A stretch of 64,000 bases of DNA, taken from Mesodorylaimus sp. YZB2_4 (taxonomy: Eukaryota > Nematoda > Enoplea > Dorylaimida > Dorylaimidae). The stretch's first letter is position 1. Every line of letters starts with the position of its first letter. The stretch is taken from contig JASANH010000523.1 of assembly GCA_030248295.1 (NCBI GenBank), positions 620,001 to 684,000 of the forward strand, read 5' to 3'. Position numbers and translations under genes: made by a program. Of this stretch, positions 35,008 to 47,388 are shown in pieces. The notes below the pieces were generated by a model. The model had not been told where the DNA came from. It made no database searches and saw nothing but the letters and a program-made list of their open reading frames with translations.

Positions 35008-37277
35008 CTATTGGCCATGATTTACATCGCCTTCAGCCATCTCGTATTCGTCACTCGAATAACCTTCCTCCCCATGATTATTCTGTCCTCGTTGGTCCGC
35101 GTTTGACGTCCTTTTGAAGGACAGATCCCAGTGACACATCGGGCATGACTGCTGCACGTACAGCCATTTTTTCAGGCAAGACCCGTGAAAAAAGTGATTA
35201 CAAGGGGTCATCCTGGCTTCTTTCATTTCCTGAAAAAGACATTTCGGAAAATGGTGGGACTTGAGTGTCGAGGCATATTGACAAAACATAAACCCTGAGC
35301 GGGAATCGACTCACGTACTTGGTAGCAGATAGCGCACACATCCTGTAAAGCATCCAGCTGGATCTTGCTGGCCTTTGGTAGCATATCGAGTTTTTTTGCA
35401 GCATCCCGTCGAAGCAAAAAGCTTCTCCAACCCGCTTGTAGACGTTGCCAAACATTAAAGTAGCAATGGATCAGGAGGATCTGAAATATAAACCGATGTT
35501 TCAGTTCCAACGACGTCAGCTTGGATAGATCAGGGCCCAGCATCGACCGATCCGACGATCTGAGAGGCGAATCCGACTGCTGGATTGGCCAGATTAGCAA
35601 CTAACATTTTTTGCGCTTCATCTGCTGGAAAATGATATGGTGTGGCATACAACAATAAGAAAATTCCGTTGTTCCTCTCAAATCATTTAAAATCCCGCTT
35701 TAGGCGCTGGTTATCTCTCCTGTTTTTCGGAGTGGACTGACAGAGAGCGGCAGCGAGGAAACAGAGCAGGCTGGCGAGTGCCAAATACGCCATTCCCATC
35801 AGTCTTATTTTGTGATGCGGATCAGCCGGATCAGATCGGGATCAGGATCCAGGCCCAGCGTCGGATCGGTCGATGCTGGTCAGGGCCCAGTTCACCTGGA
35901 ATAAGAAGACCACTAGCGAAGGCGACACCGTACTTACCGATGAGTTGATCCAAGACCATTCCCCAAAAATAGACTCGTACATGCCGTATGCGATGACGAA
36001 GACAGCCACCAAGAATTCTAGGACACGAGTGATTGCGCGGCAGACGAAAACGTAATCATCGAGCCGCTCCCAAGGTGCACCTCGTCCCCATCCATCGTAG
36101 AGGAACAAGCAGTAAATGGCCAATGCGCCCAGTGTCTGCACGGACGTGAGAACACAACTGCTGATAATGATCATCAGCCAGAAATCGACGGGCAGCAGAA
36201 GACTGGTGGCGATGCTCACCGACATCACGATCGGCAAGACGAGCAACCCGAGGCAGACTGCCAGCGCCTTGACATGGCGCCATACGTCGCTCAGATGGGC
36301 GGCACTGATCCGAAGGAGAATGGGCTCCACGATGTCGAATATGGACTGCAGCAGGGAGGAGAAAACGATGAATAAGATAATCATAATCAATAAAGCCCTC
36401 TCCAACGGTGGCCGATCAATCAATTCTGTTTGAATGGATAATAATAACAAAGTGAACGCTTCGGCGTGACCGCTGTTGAATACTTCCAAACCACTCGCAA
36501 AATTTGCGTCGTCGCCATCGGTCTTCAATAATATTTTTATGAACAGAAGAGTGAACCAGGAGAAATAAGCGATAGCTGAGCAGAATGCGAGTAAACTTAG
36601 AGGAGTCTTGCAGCAATTGGCAAACACCAACAGGCAGCGAATGTACCAGGATGTGGAGCCAGTGTGACGATAGGAATTCTCGTTCAGGATCAAATGATGA
36701 GTGCCCCCTTTGTACATGACGTAGACTTCGGTCGAGCACAGCACCACCCAAAACAGTGCCAGCAGTGCGGGTAGTTCAAGGCGCATCCACAAGTCGTACA
36801 AAGTTCGAGCCAGACCTTGTTCTTGCATGGAAATCTTCATTCTTATTTCGAACTGGCGAAACATGGAGAGGACGTGCGGAACTATGTTCAGTGCGTAGAA
36901 GCATATCAGGATCATGACGAAGCAGCTGGAGAAATTGTGGACGACGTGAAGCTTCTCCACGGGCGCGCCGCATATACGAGCAACGATCGGCAAACTGAAC
37001 GCAGTCAAACTGGCTCTCATCATACCGCCGCGAAATCCCAACAGACAACTGACCACTACCGCTAGCATAACTTGCGATAAGAAGTGAAAGCCGTGACGTT
37101 CCAGTTTGTCGAAGTCGTCCAATATGATTTCGGCGATTCCCATTTCTTGCTCCGTTTGCACGTATCGATACGACAAATAGTACCCGGCTCCGATCAGTAA
37201 GGTGCTGATGGCGTGCAAATAGACAGGTATCAGTTTCTTGGCAGGCAACAGAAGAAATGTCGCACCGAAGGCCAGCA
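35008..37277 (-). CDS. RNF139: TRC8/RNF139-RNF145-type multispan RING E3 ligase
   Basis: Exons recognised: a large membrane exon 35938-37277, then 35319-35480 and 35008-35229. The membrane exon has about a dozen hydrophobic segments and the TRC8_N-type end (LDDYVFVCRAITRVLEFLVA; SIFGEWSWINSS). Splicing of INSS to ILLIHCYFNVWQ, then GWRSFLLRRDAAKKL, reproduces the family arrangement residue for residue. The RING-H2 follows: VCAICYQ, PCNHFFHGSCLKKWL and CPMCHWDL. The tail is acidic. Known family members sit in the ER membrane and ubiquitinate sterol-pathway proteins. The start lies further upstream: the large exon opens with an acceptor and no ATG. A candidate first exon on the minus strand near 37387-37440 (MRNGALTSLLIDALSTSLNS) fits weakly. 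The 458-nt intron holds a 20-bp inverted repeat. Confidence 0.9.
35538..35878. repeat. 20-bp perfect inverted repeat in an RNF139-like intron
   Basis: CAGCATCGACCGATCCGACG at 35538-35557 recurs inverted at 35859-35878, with a ~300-nt spacer. CAGGGCCCAG also occurs in direct orientation at 35531 and 35881. Both arms lie inside the intron between the membrane exon and the next, so a transcript hairpin is possible. Confidence 0.6.
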
Positions 37278-37790
37278 CTAAAAAAGAAAATGCATTGTAT
37301 TTCAGGCAGTCGCATTCAGACCAGGTTTTTTTAAACTACCCTTCCTAGATCCCTCCCACGAAGGCGACTATCCGTCACAACAGGAATTAAGGCTGGTACT
37401 CAAAGCGTCGATCAGCAAAGAAGTCAGTGCACCGTTTCTCATGTCCGATGCTTCTCTGTTTATCGATCCTTTGAGCAACAAACCTTGTCTGCAATTGCGA
37501 GCATACAGGCCGACAATAACAGCCAATAATCATAGGCTGACCTTCAGAGCTTTTGAAAATTTTTTTTATTCACCTTCATTCTGCGCGTACAAGCAAATTT
37601 TTCGGAGTCTATTCCAGCTTTTGCCAGCTCTGGTGCGCAATGGGTATCATTCGTTTAAGCTGTTGTCGCCTCCGCAGCGCAATTGGTATTGTGTACTGTG
37701 TACTGGTAACGCGTGGTGATCACGTGCTTCTGTAATGACTGTAGTAAAAAAATGAGCGCACAGGTTCACCAAGAAATTCCGAACTTCGGT

Positions 37791-37892
37791 GACTGCGCAT
37801 CAAAAATAGCGAAATTTAAAGATTTAGAGCCAAAAATGACAATATTCAATGATTGCGCACCAAAAACAGCAAAATTTAGGGATTGCGCACCC
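37791..37892. repeat. 30-bp tandem repeat, ~3.4 copies
   Basis: Units begin at 37791, 37821, 37851 and 37881 (partial), each of the form GATTGCGCACCAAAAAC.. with divergence in the second copy. The array gives an open plus-strand frame, which I regard as a by-product of the 30-nt (multiple of 3) period. Confidence 0.8.
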
Positions 37893-38199
37893 ATTTTGTC
37901 AGGGGGATTGCGCAATTATAGGCTGAAGTTCAGACCGTCGGCATGTATGGCCCACTACTTCGAATACATCCTCGGCTAAAGTCAGTGCGGTAGTTTCATT
38001 TGTAACCCAACGAGTGCAGAATCGAACGATCCGCCTGTGCTACCCAGGAGTAGATCGGGGTAGAATTAGCAGGACCTATTAGCAGGAATTAGCATCGGCA
38101 TTTGTTCAATATTTATCGAGAGCTAAGTCAGACAGGTCAGAATCAAGCCAGGATTTTCGGAGTCCGATTTCCATTAGAGCTTCAAAAAGTTTTGGCTCG

Positions 38200-38629
38200 C
38201 TAAAGTACACAAATACGAGCTCTTCTGCATCCCTTTCGAAACAGTGATAGCGAGGAGCCCGAACAGATTGAGGAGGACACCATGCCCGTTGCAGCACGCA
38301 TTCCTGCTGCAATTATTCTTTGTACCGGATCGGGATCTAGTCCCAAGATGTATTGATGCTAAAAAATAATATTACGAATCGACACATCGGCTTACCAGCA
38401 CTTGCTCCATGACTACGTCCATGTTCCTCGCCTTGATCACGTGCGACAATTCGAACACTTCCATCCACGTCTGAACCTTGTTGTGCAAACGTTCTTGCAA
38501 GGTCGCTGAGTCGTCATTGTTCTCCCAAAAGATGCGACACCACAGTTCCAGTATGACAACACCCGGCAAGCGAAGACTGACCGCCACGAACTTGTCCAGT
38601 AAAGCCGAAAATCGGAATGATTGCTCCAT
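38200..38629 (-). CDS. unrecognised two-exon gene, 130 aa
   Basis: Exon 1 (38396-38629) runs from ATG (MEQSFRFSALLDKFVAVSLR) to a GTG CTG|GTAAGC donor. Exon 2 (38200-38358) follows a TTTTTTAG acceptor and ends at TAG. The 37-nt intron is phase 0 and very short. The N-terminal half looks helical and soluble (RLHNKVQTWMEVFELSHVIK); the C-terminal half contains ILGLDPDPVQRIIAAGM. No motif or family is recognised. It lies between RNF139-like and KPNB1. The splice signals and codon-like composition support a real gene, but the exon 2 frame is not independently supported. Confidence 0.4.
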
Positions 38630-39193
38630 GACCTCGGGAAATAATGAACGAGAAAAACACCACTTTTTGGTCTTTCAGGTGTTGTTTATCGAAAGTGACA
38701 GAAATAAACAAGATAAAATAATACTTTTGAACCCGGGTGGCATACCACCGCTTCGTCAGTTGCTTGAATACTTCTTCGTCCTCTATTATATATATAATTC
38801 TGACGACAGATTACGGTAGCGATTCTTACTTTTGGTAAAATATAGTTTCGGTATCGGCGCAGGCTTGGCATTATTTTGTCCAAAACTTTCTCCTTTCAAA
38901 ATCGTTAGCTAAAATTGCATAATTTGTGCAATAAAAATCCAGTTCAACTTTACACTGTTCAGCATACACAGGAAGACATTGGATTCCTGCTTCGCCTTTC
39001 TGACCGGTGAGTCGTCGGTGTGGCCAGTTGTGTGCCTGCCACCACCGCCCATTGTTCGATTGTGTTTCGTTTGGTTCAGTTTGCATGCGCTTCCCGGTTT
39101 TGATTTGATTGAAGACGTCCAAATTTTTTGAAAACTTTTTTGCTTGTGATTAGTTTGGCATTTGCGCAAAATTTAGGACTGACGATTCTCAAA
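38630..39193. promoter_or_regulatory. divergent region between the orphan gene and KPNB1
   Basis: About 560 bp between opposite-strand starts; it should contain the KPNB1 promoter. AT-rich in part (a TATATATA run near 38790). No other feature is seen. Confidence 0.35.
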
Positions 39194-42100
39194 ATGGCCG
39201 AGTTACAGCAGGTGTTGGAGAAGACTATATCACAGAGTGAGTGCTCATCAGTTGGAGTAAACAAGTTTTTTGTGAGCTGTAACATTTTTTGAATTGTTGT
39301 AGATCCCCAAGATCAAACTTTAGCGGTAGAATATCTTAGACAAGCGAGTGAAGCGAATTTCGTAAGTTTGACCTTTATTTGACGCGGGATTAGTTTAGGA
39401 AATGGATTGCTATTGAGCTCTTGCTTGTCAGATCTTTGGAAGCTAAACCTGAAAAGGCTGGTTTACGTTTCAGCCAGAATTCGTGTGTCAGTTGTCGAGC
39501 GCTTTACGAAATACTGATCAGGTGAACTACGTACGTCAAGCCGCCGGTTTGCAGCTGAAGAATGTTTTGGTGGCCAAAGAAGAGGATCGCAAATTAAAGT
39601 ACATTCAAAGATGGCTGTCACTGACTCCGGATATTAGGGATTTTGTGAAGAAAAATGTAAGTGAGCTTTACTAGTAGTAGACCGTGTTTCCCAATTCGGG
39701 CTGTTTAGGTATTGGAAACTTTGGGGACCGAATCGACTCGACCGTCAACGGCGGCTCAGTGCGTGGCCGGCATCGCTTGCGCTGAATTAGCGGTCGGTAG
39801 TTGGCTCGAGTGCATCACGCAGCTTATGCAGAACGTGACCAACCCGCCCAGTACTGAAGCACTGAAGGAAGGTTCACTGGAAGCGCTTGGTTACATTTGC
39901 CAAGATATTGTAATCATGGGTTTTCATTCCTTATTTGCTCTCAGACGGCTGACAAGCTTCTTTTGCTGCGTAGGATCCAAACGTTTTGAGCTCGAGGTCA
40001 AACGAAATTCTAACTGCGATCGTTCATGGTATGAAACAACAAGAGCCTTCTAATCACGTTCGACTGGCTGCTACGCAAGCCTTGGCCAATTCCTTGGAAT
40101 TCACTAGAGCTAATTTTGAAAACGAGGTATGTCACGAGTGTCCGTTTGTCCTAAATGGCCAATGTGGGTGAGATTATTTTCAGAACGAACGAAATGTGAT
40201 AATGCAAGTTGTGTGCGAAGCAACCCAAGTGACGGACACGAACATTCGAGTGGCCGCTTTGCAATGTTTGGTCAAGATCATGTCGCTGTATTACCAGCTG
40301 ATGGAACCGTACATGCGCCCCGCTTTATTCCCAGTAAGTGCTAGGACACTGCTCACTTGACCACCGTCCGCAGAGGATGGGTTTGACAATACGTGTGGGC
40401 CTCGTGGCAGTGTTTCTTCGCCTACCCTGATCTGTGAAGTGGGACGCACCCACCGCGTGCTAGCATGACCATCCGTTGACAGCTGTTGTTTCCAGATAAC
40501 TCTTGATGCCATGAAGTCGGATGCGGACGAGGTTTGCCTACAAGGCATCGAATTTTGGTCCAACGTATGCGATGAAGAGTTGGAACTGGCTTGCGAGGCC
40601 GAAGAGGTAAGGTGGGCACTATATCCCATCCCCCAACCCTGAGCAGGCTGGTTACTCTTGGCTGGTGTATGCAAAGTGCTAAGATAGCTTTGGGCACATG
40701 CATGAAATGGACTAGTAGGGTGACCACATAGTGAGCGATTGAGAGTCCCGCGTCTTAGACGTTGATTGTTTTTCAGGTATAGGTTTCCTTTGGTGGAAAC
40801 AGTTGTGAGATGTAATTATCGATGCTACCATTTTAGGCTGCCGAACTCGGCCGACCGCCCGAACATGTCAGCAAGTTTTACGCGAAGGGTGCTTTAGAAC
40901 ACATTGTTCCAATTTTGACTCAAACACTGGCCAGACAGGTGAGAAGGGCTGGGAGGGTAACGAGCACTTTGTCATCTGTGTTTTGTGAAGGATGAATGCG
41001 ACGACGAAGACGAATGGAACCCGGCCAAGGCTGCCGGCGTATGTTTGATGCTAATGGCTCAATGCGTGGGAGATCTGATTGTCGGAGTTGTGCTACCATT
41101 CATAACCACGCACATCGGCCACGAGGATTGGCGGTATCGCGATGCTGCTGTTATGGCATTCGGTAAGAAGCTTTTGCGAATGACTTGTCATTTGCTCTAA
41201 CGCACTCTTGTCTAGGTTCAATTTTGGAGGGCCCTGACGTGGAGAAGTTGAAACCGTTGTTATTACAAGCCATGCCACTTCTGATTCAGTTGTTGAACGA
41301 TCCGCAAACGGTTGTACGGGATAGCGCTGCCTGGTGTGTTGGTCGTGTGTGCGACATTTGTCAAGACGTCGTTGTGAATCAGCAAATCCTTCAGTTGTTA
41401 CTTCCGGCTCTGTCGCAAGGACTTCTACAGGAGCCGCGTGTTGCTGCCAACATCTGCTGGGTATGTTGCCGTCGGGTTGTCCGGGGAAGTTCGGTTTTTG
41501 TCAACCAGGGCATTGTTTTGTTTAAGGCCATTTCCAGTTTGGCTACGGCGGCTTATGAACATGCGTGCGAGGTGAATGTTAGCGGTGATGAAGAGAATCA
41601 ACCAGAGTCGTATATTTTGTCTTCGTGCTTCGAAGCAATCGTAGATGCCTTATTGAAAACCACGGATCGGTAAGCTATTATTTGATCCCTTTGTGGCATA
41701 ATTATTTTCTCTCCCTCGCTTTAGGCCTGACGCTCATTTATCTAATTTGCGTAATGCCGCGTACGAGGCGTTAATGGAATTGATCAAAAATAGCCCAAAG
41801 GTAATTGGTCTGGGTGCTTGGTTTTTCCGACCAAGGTGTCCTCTATCGATTGCTGTTTGTTTAGGATTGTTACGCTGTTGTTCAAAAGACGACGATACTC
41901 ATTTTGAAGAAATTGGAAAGCTTGTTGGCCATGGAAAGCGCTGTCCAAACGTCTTCGGATCGTTCTCAGTTCCACGATTTGCAGTCGCTGCTGTGCGCTA
42001 CGCTGCAGAGCGTCTTGCGCAAGATGCATAGAGAAGATGCGCCGGCCATTTCCAGTGCTGTCATGCAAGCCCTGCTGCAAATCATGTCCCACTCGTCTGG

Positions 42101-43437
42101 GAAGGCTGGTGGTGTTATGGAGGACGCCTTGTTGGCCATGTCCACTTTGATCGAAGGTACGGGTGAGACGGTGCGGTTGGAGCTGGTTTAAAAATGCCCG
42201 CTTGTTTTCAGTTATGGGAGACACGTTCGCTCAATATATGGAGGTCTTCAAACCGTTTTTGGTTCTCGGATTGAAGAACTACGCCGAATATCAGGTGAGG
42301 TCCAGTCGTAGTCATGTAGTATTGCATGGGGAGGCGTAGGAGGTGGTAGAGGAGAACGGGAATCCTATGCCTAAAACTCAAGTTGTAAAATGGTGGGAAA
42401 TTCGGCGTTGTATACCCCCTCGGGAATCTGGACCTTGTCCATAATGTACTTTAGTACCTATGGTTTCAACATGGCCGTATATTTCTAGCGCAAGGCGACT
42501 GTGCATTATTTAATTTGTTGGTTTTCAGGTTTGCTCGGCCTCGGTGGGAATAATCGGTGATCTGTGTCGGGCAATGGAGGCCAACATAATGCCATACGTT
42601 GACGAGATCATGCAGTTGCTGCTAGAAATCTTGACGGTTAGTTGGGCATCATAATTTTTCGATTTGCCAGAACGTTTGTTTGCAGGTCCCCACTATCGAT
42701 AAGACAGTTCGTCCGCAAGTGCTCTCCACTTTTGGAGACATCGCATTAGCAATCGGACTAGAATTTAAGAAGTATTTGCCAATTGTCCTGGAAATGCTGG
42801 CGCAGGCCACGGCTGCGGAAGTGGATAAGGCGAGTGGACGTTGACACGGGTTGTCATCAGCCTCTTTGATGACTTCGGCCTTTTAGAGCGACTACGACGC
42901 TGTAGATTATTTGAATCAGTTACGGGAAAGCTGCCTGGAAGCTTACACGATGATACTGCAGGGCTTTAAAGGACCGAACAATTCTGGAATCAGCCGTAAG
43001 TTCATCTTTTTGTGCAGCTGTCGTAGAAGCCTTGCAGTCTGCATTTTAGCTGATGTTGAAATTCTGCACGGCCAAATCGGCCACATTATCGGATTTATCG
43101 AGAAAGTGTATTTGGATAATCATCCATCGGAAAGTCTGCTGGGCGCTGCGGCTGGCTTGATCGGGTACGTAATTGATGGACTTGCTGAGGCATTGGTGCC
43201 CGTGGACCCTGCCTTGACCTCTGATAGGGACTTGGCCAAGTACTGGCTTTAGCTTGACCTACGTTTGGTTTCAGTGACTTGGCCACGGCTTACGGCGTTT
43301 CGATTCTGCCAGCTTTGGAACGGGAAGCTGTCACTGACTTACTGCAGAAAGGGCGTAAATGCAAAAGCGGAAAGGCGAAGACATTGGCGAATTGGGCGAC
43401 GAAGGAGATCAAGAAGTTGAAACCAACCACGTCATGA
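39194..43437 (+). CDS. KPNB1: importin subunit beta-1
   Basis: About 16-17 exons from ATG 39194 ([14 protein letters not shown]) to TGA 43435-43437, ~865 residues, the family length. It consists of HEAT repeats throughout: [20 protein letters not shown] (importin-N region), [80 protein letters not shown], and near the end [19 protein letters not shown]. The acidic loop [20 protein letters not shown], which contacts importin alpha and Ran, is intact. The protein carries importin-alpha/cargo complexes and direct cargoes through the nuclear pore, released by RanGTP. The AATAAA at 43547-43552 is the likely polyadenylation signal. Confidence 0.97.
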
Positions 43438-43908
43438 CACGGTCATTGCGAGTATATCAATTCGGGTTTTGAAGTCCATAGTAACACACGTATTTCGTTT
43501 TTTCATCGAAACCTCATCTAGTTGCGTTGATGTTTTTGATAATACGAATAAAAGCTGACTGAGCAGTGTTTGCTCGGGACAGGATCAGTTTCGAAGGTTC
43601 CATGGCTTTGGGTCGCGGTATGGTTTGAATTGGCGCGCATCGTGATGATCAGGTAGCGGGCCGCCGTCATGGGTCTTGCCTTGTGCGGCTCGCAGCTGGA
43701 GCGGTTGTTGGCGGACTGCCTGCCTGTTCATCACGTTTTCGTTTGTTTGTGGTCTTGTTGGGATCCTCGATTTGGGAACGTGCTTGAGGAGAACCAGACG
43801 TTTAGGAACAAAGCGAACACATTTGCTTTACTCGTTTTAGTTTAACAGCAAAGGAAACACTTTAGAATACGAACGGATTTTGGTGAGGACGAAGAATCGA
43901 AGTGGAAG
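43438..43908. other. intergenic region, 470 bp
   Basis: It holds the KPNB1 3' UTR with AATAAA at 43547 and the ARIH1 5' region. Nothing else is recognised. Confidence 0.4.
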
Positions 43909-46900
43909 ATGGACAACGAAGAGGACTTTTTCTTGAATGAGAGTGATAACGGAGCGGAATCGGATGGCGATTTCGAGGACGAGTCTGCACCACATACGGA
44001 CGCAGAAGACGATGATTTGGGTATCGCCATGGGAAACCAGGAACCCAGCACGCAGCAGCAACGTAGCAAGGATGCCAGCGAGGATTATCCGTTCGAAGTG
44101 ATAGAATCGGAGAAGATTTTGCAGTATATGGTGGACATTATTAGAGAAGTTACCTCGGTCATTCAGGTAGGCCCGAGTGTCGAGCGAAGGGTCAGGCTCC
44201 CAGAGTGAGGACGAGGCTGATCTTGGGGACACGAGATTCATGAATAAGCTAGACTGGCTGAAGGTGCGGCCTTGGTGCCTTTTGAATTAAATGTGGGTGT
44301 GCTGTACGTTCAGTTGTCCAGCCCGGGCATTAGATGGCACAGGCTTTGACAAATTTGGCTCATCCGTAAAACCTTGCGCAATATGCTCGCTCCACCTGAT
44401 ATGATTCAGTCTCGCATGGTTCCCCGATTTGTCACACAACCGTTCTTTGTGGATTTGTGTCTATTGACCCGTTTATTATTTTTAGATTCCGCCGACCACT
44501 GCTCGTATTTTGCTCAGCCATTTTAAATGGGATAAGGAGAAACTAATGGAAACGTAAATCCCGTTTCTCCTCATTCGTGATTCGGCGCCTTCAAATGCTC
44601 CATTTGTTTAGGTTTTACGACGGAGATCAAGAAAAGTTGTTTAAAGACGCTCACGTTGTCAGCCCGTTTATAAAACTGGCGAAACAAAGCTCAGCAGCTG
44701 GTGGTACTTCCAAATCCCCGCATATTACTTCGGTGCCGGCTGAAGAAACGTGTCAGATTTGTTTGACCTCATGTCCGAGTTCGGTGAGTTGGAGAAGAGA
44801 CCAGGTGCGAATGAGGGTGCACTGGGTGTGTCTTTAGATTATGACGGGACTCGAATGTGGACATCGTTTCTGCAGTCAATGTTGGTGTCAGTATCTGACA
44901 ACTAAAGTTATGGAAGAAGGCATGGGCGAGGTGAGGTCATTCTTAGCTCGGGCGGGTCGTGACGTGATCGTGATGTTTTTCAGACGATTTCTTGCGCTGC
45001 TCACGGCTGTGATATTTTGGTCGACGATTCAACTGTTATGTGAGTAGAAATAACTGCTGCCCTGATTTGTTAGCGGCTGTTACCTCATTCACCTTTTCAG
45101 GAGTCTTCTAAAAGATAAAAAAGTTAAATCGCGTTATCATCATTTAATCACGGCTAATTTTGTGGACGTAAGTTTTATGGTTCGAAAGTATCGACAGCAC
45201 ATAATTGAAGTGATTTTAGTGCAATCGGCTGCTCCGTTGGTGCCCCTCACCCGATTGTACGAATGCTATTAAAGTCAATTATCCAGATGCTAGGCCAGTC
45301 ACCTGCAAATGCAGTTTCGCGTTTTGGTGAGTGCGGAACTCCTTGATTTTCGATTTTCGATTGCAAGCAATGCTTAGTTTCCAGTTTCGCTTGTGGTCAC
45401 GATTGGCACGATCCTGTCAAATGTCCTATTTTACGAAAGTGGCTCAAGAAATGCGGCGATGATAGCGAGACGTCGAATTGGATTGCAGCGAATACTAAGG
45501 TGAGGTGTCGTCTTGGATGTGGAGCCCGCTCGGTGGAGCCCCTTTCTTTGACCCTGGTCTGCCAGCAGTCAAACTTATATGCAGACCAGGCGCAGAGCCA
45601 CTTTCCTGTTTATTTCTACTCGAAGCACCTCTGAGCGAGGCAAGGGTGTCCTGAACAGCGGGTGGGGGGAATCCTGCCAGTATCAGAAGCGGAGACTGTC
45701 CCTCCATTCGGAACACCCTGAAGGTGCTAGGCGAGGGATCGTGGTTTTATAAACCGTCTTCCGTCGCTGGGAATCGAACCTGGAAGAGTCCAGCCGCTCA
45801 CTACCAAGCAACAGTAGAAGACTGCCACCATCATGCTGCTGACAGATAGTGCCACTTTCTCTATTACAGGAATGCCCAAAGTGTCACGTGACGGTGGAGA
45901 AAGACGGCGGCTGTAATCATATGACGTGCAAGAACCAAAGCTGCAAATTCGAATATTGTTGGGTATGTCTAGGGCCGTGGGAGCCGCATGGTTCGTCCTG
46001 GTAAGTTGATGTTCTTGCCTTGGAATGGCCATGCTATAATTGGCTATGTTTCAGGTACTCTTGCAACCGTTTCGATGACGCGGCGGCTAAGGCGGCCCGT
46101 GACGCGCAAGAGGTATGTGACGGGGATATTCATGACAGATGAGATTTTTAATGAGTTTTTCTCGCAGAGATCCCGCGCAGCTCTACAACGTTATTTGCAT
46201 TATTGTAACCGTTATATGAACCATATGCAAAGCTTGAAATTCGAGAATAAGGTAAGATTATTGCAGATGTGTTTAGAATGATGTTTGAGCAAAGTTTGAT
46301 TGTTCGATACATGTTTCAGCTGTACGCGACTGTAAAGAACAAGATGGAGGAAATGCAGCAGCACAATATGAGTTGGATCGAGGTGCAATTTCTGCGCAAA
46401 GCTGTCGACGTGTTGTGCCAGTGTCGGCGTACTTTGATGTACACTTACGTGTTCGCATACTATCTCGTCAAAAATAACCAAACCATCATTTTCGAGGTCA
46501 GTATTTGAAAAGTCTAGTCGAATGTCTTTTCAAATTTTGAATTTATAGGACAACCAACAAGACTTGGAGTTGTCGACGGAGCAGCTAAGTGAATTCTTGG
46601 AGCGGGATTTGGATAAGGAGAATTTAGGGACGTTGAAACAGAAAGTGCAAGATAAATACAGGTAAGTGAGAGGAGGGCGGGTCGAAGTACTCCACCCGCT
46701 GGCTGTACTTGTAGTTCTTGAAGCTACAGCTGATTTTGCCATGTCCGGACCCATTCAGACCAAGCTATCCAAGCTCCACAACTTTGGCAAATTAGGACGT
46801 GGTACCTGCAAATTTGCTTTTTTCCAAACGTTGGAACTGCTGGTTTGCCAACGGTGGCTATGCAAATGACGAAGGAAATAAGTCAGGCACTCAGGGTTGG

Positions 46901-47114
46901 GCAGTTGACTGAGCCTACGTTCAAGTGGGGTCCACATTCTGATCGGGCTTAGGCTCATCTGAGCTGGCCTCTGTGGGTTCTGTTCCATGACTTCAGTCAG
47001 CACCAGATCGTAAGCTTGGATGGTGTTTCTAGATACTGCGAGAATCGTCGCAAAGCGTTGCTCGATCATTGCCATGAAGGAGACGAGAAGGACTGGTGGC
47101 AGTTCACCGATTAG
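43909..47114 (+). CDS. ARIH1: Ariadne-type RBR E3 ubiquitin ligase (ARIH1)
   Basis: The start ATG 43909 is followed by the acidic N-terminus of the family ([20 protein letters not shown]). Next come a UBA-like helical region ([20 protein letters not shown]), then RING1 ([26 protein letters not shown]). The IBR contains [20 protein letters not shown] and [22 protein letters not shown]2 contains [20 protein letters not shown]; the Cys in GGCNHM corresponds to catalytic Cys357 of human ARIH1. The C-terminal Ariadne domain is long and highly conserved ([40 protein letters not shown]). The last exon joins [23 protein letters not shown] and ends WWQFTD, TAG 47112-47114. The family is activated by neddylated cullin-RING ligases and forms a Cys-ubiquitin intermediate. 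Confidence 0.97.
45690..45860 (-). repeat. tRNA-derived (SINE-like) sequence in an ARIH1 intron
   Basis: On the minus strand GGTTCGATTCC (45770-45780) is a perfect B box, and TGGTAGTGAGCGG about 25 nt upstream is a degenerate A-box-like match. No full cloverleaf can be drawn. It lies antisense to ARIH1 in the intron between the exons ending near 45500 and starting near 45870. Confidence 0.35.
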
Positions 47115-47388
47115 CCTTCCTCGAGCCTTGCCTGGTCTATCATGGTTCCTCAAATAGATACGCGCAACGAGCGTTTTCATTCTTTTCTAACGATTTTTGT
47201 GTTTATCTTTTTGAATGAGGCCTTTACTGTGGAAAGTATGTGCGTGTGTTAAATTTTAGTTTGACTTGTGCAAGGAATTTGATAATTTCAGTCTTTTTTA
47301 ATTAGTGTTGCTGTAATTTTCACATACATAATTTAAACGATTAAAAAATATAAACTTTAGATAGGGAATGAAAGTGGATGGCTAAAAC

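Noticed and set aside
37441..37719. Plus-strand open frame opposite the expected RNF139-like first exon
   Set aside because: It has no motif, and the minus strand of the same segment better fits a TRC8 N-terminal exon, so it is probably a shadow frame.
37713..37979. Plus-strand open frame with repeats of D-C-A-P-K
   Set aside because: It is the translation of a 30-bp tandem repeat, whose period is a multiple of 3, and shows no sign of a gene.
46666..46869. Plus-strand frame in the last ARIH1 intron
   Set aside because: The ARIH1 exon chain (KYR joined to [10 protein letters not shown]) skips it cleanly, so it is intronic.
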